DNA of 64,000 nucleotides from the NCBI RefSeq assembly GCF_018446385.1, contig NC_056000.1, forward strand, positions 77,386,688 through 77,450,687, read 5' to 3'. A program made the position numbers and the translations under genes. Origin of the DNA: Zingiber officinale. Taxonomy: Eukaryota > Streptophyta > Magnoliopsida > Zingiberales > Zingiberaceae. The notes below the pieces were generated by a model. The model saw only the letters and a program-made list of their open reading frames with translations. It was not told the DNA's origin and ran no database searches. Below are positions 1-12,914 of the stretch, in pieces (the first letter of the stretch is position 1; each line of letters begins with the position of its first letter).

Positions 1-1289
1 TCTTTAAAATCTCTTCATGGTTGATAAAAGGAAATTTCTATAATTTTAATTTTATCAACATATGAATAATTTTAAAGAGAAAATAAAATATCTCACCAAT
101 CTACAAATAATGAAAGAGATCTAATCTCTTTCTTTAATCTTTTGTAGATCTTTTATAAGAGAGATATTTTAATTTAAATTCTCTTTAATAAATTATTTCT
201 TCCACATAATAAAAATTAAAATTAAAATTCCTTTTTAATTTAATTTGGCCGGCCCCCACTAGCTTGGGTTCAAGCTAGGGCCGGCCACCCCTAGGCCGAC
301 CCTAGCTTGTTTCCAAGCTAGCTTGGCCGGCCCCTATTGGGTGGGAATAGAAGGTGGGTATAGGTGGGTATAGAACTCTACAAATAAGAGGTTACGATAG
401 GGACCGAGAGGAGGAATTGATTTTGGTCTCCCGATAAAATTAAGCATCCCGTGTTCGCCCCGAACACACAACTTAATTTTATCAATGATAATTCATTCCA
501 CTAGAGAACTATCATTGAACTACCGCACCAATCCCAAATTACATTTTTGGGCTCCTTCTTATTATGAGTGTGTTAGTCTCCCTGTGTTTAAGATATCGAA
601 TGTCCACTAATTAAGTGAGTTACTGACAACTCATTTAATCAATATCTATGTCCAAGAGTAGTACCACTCAACCTTATCGTCATGTCGGACTAGGTCCACC
701 TGCAGGGTTTAACATGACAATCCTTATGAGCTCCTCCTGGGGACATTATCAACCTAGTATCTCTAGGACACAGTTTCCTTCTATAATCAACAACACACAC
801 TATAAGTGATACCATTTCCCAACTTATCGGGTTTATTGATTCATCGAACTAAATCTCACCCATTGATAAATTAAAGAAATAAATATCAAACATATGTGTT
901 TGTTATTATATTAGGATTAAGAGCACATACTTCCATAATAACTGAGGTTTTTGTTCCTTTATAAAGTCAGTATAAAAGAAACGACATCTAATGGTCCTAC
1001 TCAATACACTCTGAGTGTACTAGTGTAATTATATAGTCAAGATAAACTAATACCTAATTACACTACGACCTTATAATGGTTTGTTCCTTTCCATTTTAGT
1101 CGTGAGCTACTGTTTATAATTTATAAGGTACTGATAACATCATCTTCTGTATGTGACACCACATACTATGTTATCTACAATATAAATTATATGAACAACT
1201 ACAAACAAATGTAGACAATTTGACCAAATGTGATTCTTTATTCATAATGAATGTTTACAAAGCTTAGGCTTTCAGTATACACTCCAATA
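1..1289 (-). mobile_element. Family A Copia LTR, truncated by window edge
   Basis: This stretch matches the right-hand part of the family A LTRs seen in full at 17189-19227, 19544-23660, 24367-25963 and 31601-33176. Shared landmarks are the paired AGCTTGGG/CCAAGCT block near 260-320, the CACTCAACCTTATCGTCATG block near 665, and the end ATACACTCCAATA, where the other copies end CCAACA. In those copies the LTR reads on the minus strand, with its TG start at the right-hand end. The rest of the LTR lies outside the window, so full element and solo LTR cannot be told apart. No gene is visible here. Confidence 0.75.
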
Positions 1290-1401
1290 GTTCGTTGGCG
1301 TATTCTAATGTTGGAGCTCCTTGTATTTGTTTGTAAGTTTGCATCTAGGATTTGGTTAAGGAGTCTTTTACTTGTAGTATCCCATATGTAGGAAGAGTTT
1401 C

Positions 1402-2714
1402 CTACCCTCGTTCGGAAGGTTGTATGTATGCTTGCTTAAAGTGACAATGAGGACCAGGAGGAGAAGAGGATTCTGGCAAATGAATGCTAGAATGTTCAAA
1501 CATCATTAGAGGTAACTCAGGGTCCCGCATAGGATCAATAAGAGTTGGGGTACTTATAGCCAATGACTTTTCAGTTGACTTGGTGCGAGAGCGTGGGCGC
1601 TTGGTAGACCTAGATTGATTTTCTTGAGCAAAAGGTGTCATGGGTAGATCGAGAGAAGCTGGCGTAGATAAAGGAAGCGTGGGTAGACCCAGGGTCAAAT
1701 ATTGAGGGATAGAAGATCCTGAGATTCCCATGACTGACTCTAAAGAAGCTTTGGGCATCTTTGTATCCCATCTAGTTGATTCGGGAGCTTGCGTTAACTT
1801 GCAAGAGGTAGAAATCAATCTAGTTGGTTGCATCATAGCGATCTTGAAGTTATATTGACAACGTACTGGAAATGCAGGCTCTTTCCCCTTGGCAAAAGGA
1901 TTTTCAGATATATCCGAGAAGACTTGCCCAATGGAAAGAAGCTCTAATAGCTGTAAAGTGGAAGATTGCGATCGTCTTGATAATAAGAGGGACATCTGAC
2001 TCAGAAGAGTTGTAGGCGAGCCGTGGAGCGGGGGGAAGTAACCCGGAAGAGGAGGAAGCTTGTTCACATTGACGTTCCCTTAGCATATTCTCACCTATTT
2101 GATTTAAGGTTTATGTCGTTATTCAGGATTTGAAGAGAAAGGCCACGGTGATAGCCTCCGCTACAAGAATATTAAAAATTTTCATAGTAAACGAATTAAG
2201 AGAAAAGAGAAAAATTTCTTCTTACCAAATGAGACACTTAACTCGAAGTTGACTAGAGTAAGGCCAACAATATATAGTATGCTCTCTATAGTTAACTCAG
2301 GCAAGCTAAACTTTAAGCCTTTCAGATATTCTATCGTCGGACCCAAGGTGAGGTCTGTATAAAGGTTCCTTAAATTAAGAATAGAAGAAAGATTTTGTTG
2401 CCAAGTTGTAGCCTAGGGGGAAGGAGTTGGAAGACAATGAAGAAGTACCTATCTTTCCATTCCTCCTGAGCTGGTACTTGATTAAATAAAATTGCCTTAG
2501 GGGGAGATTGAAATTTAAACAGGTCAATTGATACAAGACGGGGAAGGAAGTAATAGTGAAATAGGAGTGATAAAGGAATGTTGAATAAGTGGCAAACGAC
2601 GACAAAACCAATTAATATACAAAAGGATTGAGAAATAAGTTGATTCAGTGGGATGTTAAAGTAGCGACTGTCAGCAACAAAAAAAGGATACAAGGGAAAA
2701 CAAAGTCCTGACAT
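1402..2714 (-). pseudogene. Gypsy-type 'Transposase_28'-like ORF remnant
   Basis: Two broken minus-strand reading frames remain. The one at 2370-2714 contains GLCFPLYPFF, then a stretch ending HLFNIPLSLLFHYYF and a DRYFF segment. These line up with GLRFPLHPFI, HDIPLVPKIFHYFYY and the YFYLRLP segment of the plus-strand ORF at 52294-52900. That ORF type is annotated in plant genomes as a putative gypsy-type transposon protein (Pfam Transposase_28). The downstream frame at 1402-2067 is rich in Ser/Pro/Arg (KRPRSRTK) and is unrecognised. It is most likely an old copy of the gypsy family at 50.7-62.7 kb, in opposite orientation. Frames are broken and no LTR pair is visible, so it is dead. Confidence 0.6.
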
Positions 2715-2978
2715 AACTTGTTCTACAAAAAGGTGACGCTCTCCAGGGGAGGACGCTGGAGATGATCTTCGGGGGTAAGGATCACTATCTCTGAAGGAAG
2801 GTCATAGTTGACCTAGAGATGGTAAGCTTCTTCGAGAGTGAAGCCGAAAGAGCATTGCGTATATCACTCGTGGTTTTCCGTCATTCTTGGAAGGGAGAGT
2901 TACACGAACTAAAGAAGAGGAGTAACGGAAAATTGTAAAGAAAACGATGAAGACAAGGATGAAAAGAGAAAAACCTTA

Positions 2979-3195
2979 GGGGGCGTTTGGTACGCGCGTT
3001 TTCCATTTTCATTTTCTGGAAAACGCGCGTTTTCTGAAAAACGGTGTTTGGTTTGCGTTTTCCGCGCGCGTTTTCTAAAAAATTGGCTATCGTTTTCTAG
3101 AAAAACAGAGAATGACAAAAAGTCATTTTCTGTTTTCTAGAAAACGCGCGTTTTCCAGAAAATGAAAATGAAAACGGTGCAAACCAAACGCACCC
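2979..3195. mobile_element. Tourist-like MITE (PIF/Harbinger type)
   Basis: A 217-bp element starts GGGGGCGTTTGGT and ends ACCAAACGCACCC, and is flanked on both sides by TTA (2976-2978 and 3196-3198). Most of its length is self-complementary: GTTTTCTGGAAAACGCGCG-type blocks recur on both arms, so one strand could fold into a long hairpin. TTA duplication with GGG...GTTTGG ends is the signature of PIF/Harbinger MITEs. It has no coding capacity. Confidence 0.85.
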
Positions 3196-3198
3196 TTA

Positions 3199-4408
3199 GT
3201 TTTTTTTCGTAAAACGTTTCTAGAGATTCTATAAAAAGACTTTTCTGAGTCATGTCATTGGATAGTAATAGTAGAAAAGGTAGGATCAATTGGGAACTGT
3301 GTGATGATGAGTGTGAGGCGGTGGAAAAAGAAAGAATTGTTCATCTCCAATCACATACACACATGTGTCATCAATACAAAATTTACTGTAGTAGGCGAAT
3401 TGACAGACAGTCATCTCAAGGTGCTGGTGTTTTTATCCAGGTGGACTTGATTTTTGTACAATTCTTTTATCATAGGTATGAATGAACTTTATGATTCAAA
3501 TAAAAAAATAATAAGTTAAAATTTGGTTGAATTCGTATAGAAACGATTATTCATCAACGATGTAGAATCATCGACCTTGTAATAAAATATAGATAAATAA
3601 ATTCTAAAAATATTTTATTTTAATGCAGTAACTTTTACATGAAAAAGTAACGTGATATTTTATACCGGCTATAAATTTATCGTGAAACTACTAAAATGAA
3701 TATGGATATAACTACCAACTCTGTCAATACATATATATGCTTAGAGAGTTCGCTTGGTGCTGCTTGTCCGGTTGGCAAATCACGTACTTAGGTCTGAATT
3801 AAACATCCAATAAGATTAAGATGGTTAATTTTCAAAATCTCATCCAGCAGTTAATGATGGCCTTTTTGCAAAATAATACCTTGCAGTTTTTTAATAAGTG
3901 GTGATTTAGAATGGCAAAACAGACGTTTTAAACACAGATATTTTTACTAGCATAGAATAGAATTTTTAGGATTGTTTTGATGTTAATAGGCATTTCCAAT
4001 GATTACAATTTTAAATGATTTTTTTCCCAATAATGTCACGTAAATACACATCAAAAATATAAAACCTATTTAATCATATATTTTTATTTATTAGTAAATG
4101 ATCTTGATGGTACCAATTTTATGAGAAAACAACTTTAAAATTTTATTACTGTTCTTAAAATAAAAAATCTCAAATCTCACCTTCATAATGCAAACTTTTC
4201 TAAAATTTCACAAACCTCTCAAAAATTTTACATATGCCCTGAGAACATGGCAACATAGAAAATAGAGTATCATTTTAATCGTGGTTTTAGTTCATTAGCG
4301 TCCAATCATCAACTGGTTCAAAACATTTATGATTTGGCATTAAATTTTGCAATCATAAGATCGTGTAGCTTTGACATCAAATTACCAGATCCTCTTGTCC
4401 TTTATTCG
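3199..4408. other. AT-rich intergenic DNA, no gene seen
   Basis: The stretch is AT-rich with frequent stops in all frames. A 77-codon open frame near 3252 has no recognisable domain or splice context and looks like chance. It forms the left part of the spacer 3' of the LIN gene. Confidence 0.6.
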
Positions 4409-4410
4409 TA

Positions 4411-4695
4411 GTCCCTTAATTTTTTTTGGATGTCTTTCATTTGATAAATTCATCCGAAAAAATTACCACTAAATTAACTCAATTCTATGCATAAATTATA
4501 ATTTTTTTAAATATTGTTTTGTATTTAATTAAGTTTTTTTTCAAACTATGATCCCTGAAAAAAAACCAATTAAATATATTGATAAGATTAAAAAAATAAA
4601 AAAAAAATTATGTACAAAATTGAGATAATTTAGATAATAATTTTTTCGAATGAATTCACTACTAGATGAAAGACATCCGAACAAAATTAGGAGTC
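4411..4695. mobile_element. MITE with long terminal inverted repeats, TA duplication
   Basis: The left arm, beginning GTCCCTTAATTTTTTTTGG, and the reverse complement of the right arm, ending CAAAATTAGGAGTC, agree over much of about 90 bp. Both arms carry GGATGTCTTTCAT and a following TCATYCGAAAAAATTA block. TA flanks both ends, which suggests a Stowaway (Tc1/mariner) type. It is degenerate and non-coding. Confidence 0.55.
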
Positions 4696-4877
4696 TAGGA
4701 GGAGACTAGAGACTACGAGAAGATACAGATGAAATCAAATGAATGGGCTCAATGTGTATGCTTAATTATTTATTTATAGATATATATTTCTTCAAGTCAA
4801 GCCCCAGACCTGCAATTTTTATGATTTGGTATCAGTCATTGCAAGTTCAAACAAACAACGTGCATATTGGCATGCTC

Positions 4878-7710
4878 TCAGTCCTCACAGTCTGGTGTTG
4901 ATTCCCATGCTAGAAGAGAATGAGCAGTAGTTACCTGAAGCCGTCCATCGGATGTTCCTATCACCAGCATTTCTCCTTCCTCATCAACGTCGATGCATTG
5001 AACCCTGCAATTTGTGCCTATCTGAAGAGCACCCACAGCGGTGTGCTTCTCTTTGGACCAAATCTCTAAAGTTCCAGTTTTGGAGCCCAGATATATCAAT
5101 TCTTTGCTGATGGCCATCGCCCTTACCTCTATGGAAGATTGTATAGATCCGACGAGGCTGTAATCAGAAGTACTCCATATCTACAACACCATATTGATTT
5201 TAGTAGCAAGATAAAAGTGAAAGGCAAGCAAAACTAAGCTAGCTACCTCAAGCAAGTTAAGTTTCGTATTTCATAGAAACAAACAAATGTCCTATAGAAA
5301 GGCTTCTAGATGGACAAATGGGCAACATGAGTACAACCCAAATGAGATTAGTGCGAACACAAGTCTATAAATCCGCTGGTAATTGATGCTCTCCATGTCA
5401 TTAAAAGAACAACTCGAGAAAAGCTTTTTTAGAGTCTCTGTAGCCCCCTTTTCACTACCATCACACTGCCATTTTAGAGCATCGGAGCACTCAACTGTGG
5501 AAGTGACAAAGAAGGAGCTTGGTACCCCTGCGCTCATCTCCAACCAAGCTGAGCTAAGTCCTTCCCCACCTTATATGAGACCAAGAAAGACCCTAGTCAC
5601 CTTAGATCAAGTTGCTTAGTCCTTCCCCTTCCCCACCTTAGATGAGACCAAGAAAGACCCTAGTCACCTTAGATCAAGTTGCTTCTAAGTTCTAACTCCG
5701 TAGACTTAAGAACGGATTCAAACTTGCACTCATCCAGCTACGCACCTATTTATCTGTTGTGCTGCGGGCATAATAGACTGACAATAACTCCTTAAATGCT
5801 GCAGTTCGGAGCATAATAGACACATACTATACTGACAATACTTTCTTGCTCGAATCAAATGCTTCACTAACATTATCCCATAAAGTTTTCAGAATAATGG
5901 TTCTCATCTCCAAGAGCAAATAGAACAGAATTAAAAAAAAAAAACAAGGTTCTTTGCCTCACCTTAACTGCTACACCATCTACAAACATTCCAGCTGAGA
6001 AAATCAGCCCATCACGTACTTGCACAGCATAAATTGGAGTTTCCTTCCCCAACAACTTCTTTTTACCAGGGTGAATTGTAACAGACGTTTCAGTAGCCAA
6101 ATCTATTTCCTGTAAATAGAGTGCTTTCTTAGTAGATCATAACAATAAATACCATGTGATATTGGTTTTAGCAGCTTCAAAATAATGACGCGACTAGTTC
6201 TCCGTAATCAGAAAAGGAGAAAGAACAGTGTAAGATGGCATTAATATTAATTTTACTTCATTCCCAAGCTTTGAAGGGTCATAGTATAAACAGTTTTTTG
6301 ATATTGCAATATTTACAGGCAAGGAGAGCGAAACCATTTCATCAAGGAAGTATCAGGTGAAGATACTATAAATTCATTTTGAGAAAATCAACTGAAAGGC
6401 AGGGGCAGCAAATACTAGGAGTCCGAACTTTAGAGATCGAGTTAGGAGAATATATATGTATAACTGCCTGTTAAAAGTTGACACGATGACAGAAAGACAT
6501 CCTGATTAGATGGAAGATCTGTAATTACGAAACAAATGCTGTAGATTTAACTCCATAAGCGTACCTGAATACTGCTGTCATTGCAACCACAGTATAGCTT
6601 CCCCTGAACAAGAACCAAAGACTTCACATTCTTACCGGAATTAAAAGTCTTTGAGCCTCCATTCCAAGATAGTACCTACATCCAAAAGAGATTGAAAAAA
6701 TAATCATTTGATTTGAGTTCATTTTGCACTTTTTAAAGTTACGTAAATATTTGTAGAATACATTTATTTTCTCTTTACACATTAATCAATGCAACTCTTG
6801 GAATCGAGGAGTCTATATTGACAGTAATTGACAACCAAAGGCAACAAGATTAGCAGAATAACAGAAACACATCATGGATCATTAGAAGTGGCAAACAATA
6901 AATATTACCTTGAGACCAGAATTTTGTGGAGTGAAGCAAGCAAAGGTATTTGTAACACTAAGATTACGCACTGAATCTTTCATATCAAAAAATTCTGTGC
7001 AGTGGATCTTTCCATCAAGAATAGCCCACGCCTGTATAAAACAACAATAACAAGAAAGAAATCAAGTTTCCTCAATTTCTGTGTGCATTAAAAGAGAAAA
7101 TAGATACCCTTATAGTTTTGTCCAGTGCCCCACTGTATAATTTGTCACTGGGCTTCAGTATGGCCAAAGTGGTGACTGCCTTAGAGTGTTCATGTGTTTC
7201 TTGTAACAGACTAAGAAGATTCTCATCACCTTTCCAGACCTATGTTATATCAATAATGTGTAAACATTTTTTCGTCCACAAGTATCTTACACACAGCATA
7301 GTCACTAGACTAGGGGATTGATATTATAAGTAAAGACCTTTATCATTCCGTCGAGGTGGCCAGAGAATATCATATTCTTGAAGCATATTACTGATACGAC
7401 TTCACCATTTGTGCTGCAATCTACTTGCATCAATTCCTTATAGACCCACATATCTTTCTGCATAAATTCGATAATTTAATCTTTAAAGGCAAGAATTCAA
7501 TAGAAGAAAATTCCAGGCACAAATAGGTACTTACAATGCTTGAATCATGACCATCTGATAAAAGTTTTAGCATCTCATATGCCAATATAGATGACTTTTT
7601 GAGCTCCCTTAACGTTTTCAATATGTCTTTAATATAAAGAGTAAGATTGAATAGACCTTCTGAAAGCAATAACAATGTTATTCATGACTAGGAAAGTAGC
7701 ATACTCTAAC

Positions 7711-7743
<33 letters not shown>

Positions 7744-10700
7744 CACATGTATATGTTTGCTAGGTGAATCAGATATTGAGAAAGGAGTTATATAGTAGAA
7801 ATATGTGGTTCTTTTGTCATCACTGCTGCACCAAAATTAATGTTAAGAAAATATCAAATCCCTGTAAAATATAAAATACCTTGATCATGCATGAAACTTC
7901 TGAGGGCAAGCATTGAAAGTGCTTTCTCATCAGTATGCCTTGCGGACTTCAAAATTGTGATAAATTGTTTCATCAAGCAGACTCGTGCAGCCCCTCTTAC
8001 CCCAGTATCAGGGAGTAGGGAGAGCATATAACTAAGCCAGGTTGCCAAGACAAGACAAGAAGAGGACAGCTCAAGATTTCTGCTCTTCAAACCATCAGAT
8101 AAAGCTTCAAAGAGAAGCCCAAATTCATGACTCACTAAAGCAAAGGCCATTTTCCTTTCCCAAGCTTCAGCAGCCTTTTCCTCTTCCTACATAACGGAAC
8201 CAGAAAACAATAAGCCAATGAGGGGAACAAAAAGAACTTTACAACAGTGGAGCAGATAAAAAATAAGAAGAAATTCATCAAATGATGGATTATGTGATTT
8301 TAAACAAGATTGGTGGGACTTATATGTTTAATGCACTATTATATACCTTATATTTGACTACTTATAGTTGCTCATTCATTCAGAAAGCAAAAAAAGAAAA
8401 AAGAAAAACAACAGCCAATAACAATTTGTGAGAAGGACTATAGCTGCAACCAGATTGTGCTCAGATCCTTCAGGAGCTTGGCCAGTCTGCTCAGTTTCCA
8501 TTAGTGCTCGGTAGCCTTTTCTTATTCCAGCATGCTTTAAAAGAAGAGCTCGAGCAAGAGGCCTTCCAGAGGATGAAAATCTTCCTAAGAGAGCTAAGAT
8601 TGTCTCAGCAGTTCTCAGTTGAATGCTAGGAAAATCCACATTTTTGAGGCACGTGATAAGTGTGTCTACAGCTTCTTCACGGTATATACTCATCTTTCTT
8701 GGCTCCACCTGGAAAAACAAGCAACTTAATGACCAGTACAAAGCAAAAAAAAAAAAAAGAGGTGATAATACTGAACCAGGTATGACCACCGTGCTAATTT
8801 TACTCTGAGATTTTGTTCTCAAATCTAACAGAAGCCACAACATAGTACATATTTCTTACTTATCTTCAATTTAACAATCTAAATGTCAAGTTCGATCAGG
8901 AAGGATACCAGAAGATCTAGCTGGAGAAGAAGACCAGCAACAACAGGGGATTGTTCCATTGGCGTAGTTTGAAGGTAGATGAGGAGTGAATGCATCATAC
9001 TAAAAGCACCTCCACCTTTTATAGCTTGAAGAACCTTCTCGTTGGACAATCTCCTGAAAAAGATCAAAAAGGAAAATCAAAACTATTAAGTTTAAAGATC
9101 AAATTGAACTTGAATTCAGATCAAGTGCATCATCAAGTTCCATATATTCTAGTATTATAGCTGCCCCAGAACACGGATCAAATGTTGCCTCAGCTATTTA
9201 GCATCAGTAGTTGAATCGGTGTAACAATCACCACCACTATACATCTCAATGGGCATGACATTCAACCATAAATAATATGCAACACTATATAGATTGCAAA
9301 CTAGAAATGTTATAGTTTATATGAAGAAAAGGGGCAAGGAGAGCTCACAACCAACCTGCTGAGCTTAGTTAACTCGAAAAGAAAGCAAATAATCTGAAAG
9401 CGCTCCATATCATTCACAATGGCAAAGCTTTCCAGAACTGGTGCAAGTTGTACTCTCTCAGCAATTAGTTTCCTGGAACGCCCATCCTCTCCCATGCATT
9501 TTAGCACAATCCCAGTTGCTGCAATCCTTTCCTCCACCATCTCGGCTTCCAAGCTCAGCAATATTCTGTCAAGTACTCTATCTGATATAATTGAGCGAAC
9601 AATGTTGGATAAACCACTATTACCTTCTTGTAAGATTTTCCATAAGATAAGAATTGAAGCGGTCATGGGGCTCATACACATCTTGATTAATTCATCATCT
9701 TTCTTTGCAATAGCCATTAGAATAGCATTAGCAATATCCATCTCAATAAGGGTTTCCAATAGAGGATTTAACAGAAATATCAAAACTATTGCCTCTATCA
9801 AACCCTTCTTGAATAGTGCAATCATGCATTTCACATCAGAGTCAACCCTGTTAAGTGTTTGAATAACAAATTTATCTCTTGAAGCCAGCTCGGATAGCAG
9901 AAAAATTGTCACTTTCAGTACATTCGGGTCAACAGAATTGAACAAGATTTCAACGAAACCATTTATAACTGCCGGTTTTGAGAGAACTGCTGTTATCTCA
10001 GTTTCTAAGCTAGCATTCCTCCAGAACGTTTCAATCTGGAGAACAGCCTTCTCTGATTCATCAAGAAATTCAGATGTGCAGAGGCATGATATTGCAAGAC
10101 GAATATCAGTAGAAGAGACGTCAATATTTGAAGGTTGGGTTACAGCACTCGGTGGTGAAGATGGGCTTTGTGACATACTCGAATCTCTAAAATTCTCACC
10201 AGGAGAATCCTCCAACCTACTAGGAGTAGAATATGGATTCTCTTCCAGCCAGCTAGCTATAAGTCGTTTTAGGACATAGTTGGTTTTGGGCAATTGAGTA
10301 CTCTGGAGTTTTTGCCGTGTGATGGGGCATGTTGAGTTTCCACGGTCAAGCCATTCTTGGATCGCTCTGCGCTCATAGGTCTGGCCAGTCTCAAGTGTCA
10401 CAGGATCATCAAACAGATTGCTTGTTATTGGGCAGACAAATTCCTTGGGAGGAATTTGTTTACTCACGGAAAAGGTGTTACTAGAATCAGTCATTTGCAT
10501 ACTCGGGTTACTGCAAAACAAAGAGACATCAAGTATTAGGATCTCAGTTGTGCAGTGAGAGTAAGTTAATGCTCTAGAAAAAATTCATATCATGAAACAG
10601 GAAGAAGACCATGAAGTATAATTATAAAATAGAGAAAATAAACAATTAATATAGGTAAAGGTGTTCCAATTTTGAATATAAGCTATGGCCTCAGGCCAGA

Positions 10701-12279
10701 TGCTCTTGTTTTCACTCAAATGAGATGAAAATGCTGGAGGTGGGTCGCATGCTTTCAGAATTTAAAGCTTACCATATCCGTTCTGCAGAGCCTTGTGCAT
10801 GCCTCTGAAGCTGTTGGCTATTTGTTTCTAACACTTTTCTGTTTGTTTTCCTTTCCTAAATGACAAACAGCATTAACGATGTCAAAATTTCACACCAGGA
10901 AAATTGGGCACATAGATAGATCAGTCAATGACTAACTAAGAACAATGTTTCTATCGTCAGAATCAAAGAATTTGACCTCTACATCAAGATCGATCTCAGA
11001 AGAAGAGCACTCCAAATTGTCTTCAGATAAATAAGTAGGTCCATTATCCGGGCCCCACTTAACTTCAGCAGTTCTGTAATCTCTAAATGGTGGCCCGGCA
11101 AAGAATTCTGGAGACACCCTTTGAGGATATGCAGGTGGAACTCTTGTATTGTTCGTTTGGAGTCGGCTATTTTGCCTGCTAAAGAATTCAACAGAAGGAT
11201 CTGCTTCTGCCCAAATTGGCTAAAAAGTCAATAAAAGAAGTTAGCTTGTTGAAGCTTAACTCAGATTTAAGCGCAGAAGCAAGAAAAGACTACAACTAAC
11301 AGTCGGATACATAAAATATGTTTGAATCCATAAACGAACGGCTTATGTACTGAAACTATTATTCAGTGGCAGAAAGAAGCCACGGGAGATTGGACAAGAA
11401 GAAGAAGAATGTATACGCACGTATGCTCTTTCAATTAAAGGAATTGGTAGTTAACTTCAAGATTTTAGGAATTAATGAAGGCAGGCAAAGTACATTATAC
11501 CGTCCGTCCCTGAATCCGATAGCTTCGCTCGTTTCTACCTTCTCCTGCTCCACCGTCCCATCAGATCCCGCTTCCTCATCGTCAGTACTCGTCAAAACCA
11601 ACTGCGGTGGTGCTGAGGGCTGACGTCGTCCTCCGCCACCCGTCTGAACCAGCCCCTTCAGGTACTCTGCATAAACCCTGCAATTTGCATCAATAACGTC
11701 CTCATACCGCCTCTCTAACTCTTTCAACCTCCCCGCTTGCCCCCCACTCATCTGCGACAGTAGGCTCATCGCGGCCGCCGACTCCACCGACCGCTCCTCG
11801 TCCTCTTCATCCTTCGGGCTTCCCCGCCGAAGGGAGGCAGAAGAGAGGATGCGCGACCGCTGGTCCGCGAACCAGCGGAGCGCCGGAAGGAGGTGCGGGA
11901 GGAAGAGCGCCTCAAAGACCGCCGGTGCGACGTCGTGGCGGGCTAGGGATGGATCGAGGGAGAAGAGATCGAGGAGGGCGAGGGCGGCCGCGGCGGCTCG
12001 GCCACGGAGGGCGTGCGCGAGGGCAAGGAGGACGGCGGAGAGTGGGTTTCTTCCGGAAACGGAGAGTAGGATCTTGTCCGCGGCGGAGGAGGCGGTGGGA
12101 GAGGAGGAGTCGAGAGCGTCGGAGAGGAGGGAGAGGGCTCGGACGGAGGCGGGTGAGGCGGAGGGGATGGTCCAGCGCGCGGATGAGAGGATGCGGTGAC
12201 GAAGATCAGCGTTGGAAAGGGCTTCGTCGAGGAAGGCGGTGGTGTGGCGGAGAACGGCTGCTGGAGTCGGGGCCATCAT
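4878..12279 (-). CDS. LIN: LIN/CERBERUS-type U-box and WD40 E3 ubiquitin ligase
   Basis: Fourteen exons join in frame to 4071 nt (1356 residues). On the plus axis: 11494-12279, 10944-11219, 10773-10855, 9356-10510, 8909-9053, 8451-8708, 7880-8186, 7535-7659, 7338-7457, 7108-7239, 6909-7031, 6565-6675, 5963-6109, 4878-5180. Exon 1 is Ala/Leu-rich and helical. A U-box lies at residues ~402-475 (KEFVCPITSNLFDDPVTLE, CPITRQKL, NYVLKRLI). Armadillo-like helices follow, with WD40 repeats from ~1046 to the end (SGHLDGMIKV, YSGALDKTIR). The family, known from legume LIN and CERBERUS, is an E3 ligase needed for rhizobial infection and also used in mycorrhizal symbiosis. U-boxes recruit E2 enzymes; the WD40 part probably binds substrate. 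The start is a tandem ATG at 12279/12276; the second has the better context. No disabling lesion was found. Exon edges are eye-placed but every phase fits. The role in this plant is inferred. Confidence 0.88.
5553..5686. repeat. Tandem duplication in the last LIN intron
   Basis: A roughly 65-bp unit containing GAGACCAAGAAAGACCCTAG and CACCTTAGATCAAGTTGCTT occurs twice in a row, the second copy with extra CCTTCC bases. It lies between coding exons 13 and 14 and does not affect the reading frame. Confidence 0.8.
7710..7746. repeat. (TA)n(CA)n microsatellite in a LIN intron
   Basis: About eleven TA units are followed by an ACACAC run, in the intron between exons 7 and 8. It is a simple repeat, probably polymorphic. 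Confidence 0.9.
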
Positions 12280-12808
12280 TTCACCGGCAGCAGATCATCG
12301 GACGCCTACCTGGCGAGGAATCGTGGTGCTACTGCTTTAATAGTAGTGCGAGTTTGGCAGTTATGAGATACCTAAAATACCCTTATGCTCTGATAATTAT
12401 CGCGACTTTTCCCCTTGTCTTTTTGTGTGAATAGAGACCAAAATTAATACATGAAAACGTAAGCGTTGAAAGGTTCGAAGCAGGCGAATGCCGGCCGTAC
12501 CACGTGGAGATTGTAGATTGGATAGACAGCACCAACTCAGCAGTATATTCCCTCTCGAAGTTGAACCGGTCGTCTGCAGGCCGGACAGCCAGTAAAGTTG
12601 ACATGTATCAAACTAAATAAAATAATAAATTATTTTTAAAAAGCATTTTAATATCACATGTTGGATAAAAAAACAAAATATCGCTCCCAAGCAAACCAGT
12701 ATCACGGAGTATTTTTTTTTAGTTGACACAAATACACTACTGTTCTTATTTAGATAAGATGTTCAACACAATATCAGCCTATCAGGGCTCCATCTTAAGA
12801 AATGGGCA
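12280..12808 (-). promoter_or_regulatory. LIN upstream region with a G-box
   Basis: This 0.5-kb spacer lies between the LIN start codon and the 3' exon of the next gene upstream on the same strand, so it must hold the LIN promoter and 5' UTR. A palindromic G-box, CCACGTGG, sits at 12500-12507, about 220 bp upstream of the ATG. Such ACGT-core sites bind bZIP and bHLH factors. No clear TATA box was found. That the G-box acts on LIN is inference. Confidence 0.4.
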
Positions 12809-12883
12809 TCAAAGCTGGAGCCATTCTTGCAGGGTCGGTGTGGCAACTCCAATATTCTTCATGTCTCTAATGTTATCTGTTTC

Positions 12884-12914
<31 letters not shown>

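Noticed and set aside
3252..3485. 77-codon open frame as a small gene
   Set aside because: No domain, no promoter or splice context, and AT-rich surroundings consistent with chance.
11849..12434. Long plus-strand Arg/Gly-rich open frames opposite LIN exon 1
   Set aside because: They are antisense shadows of a GC-rich coding exon; the minus frame has the family similarity and in-phase splicing.
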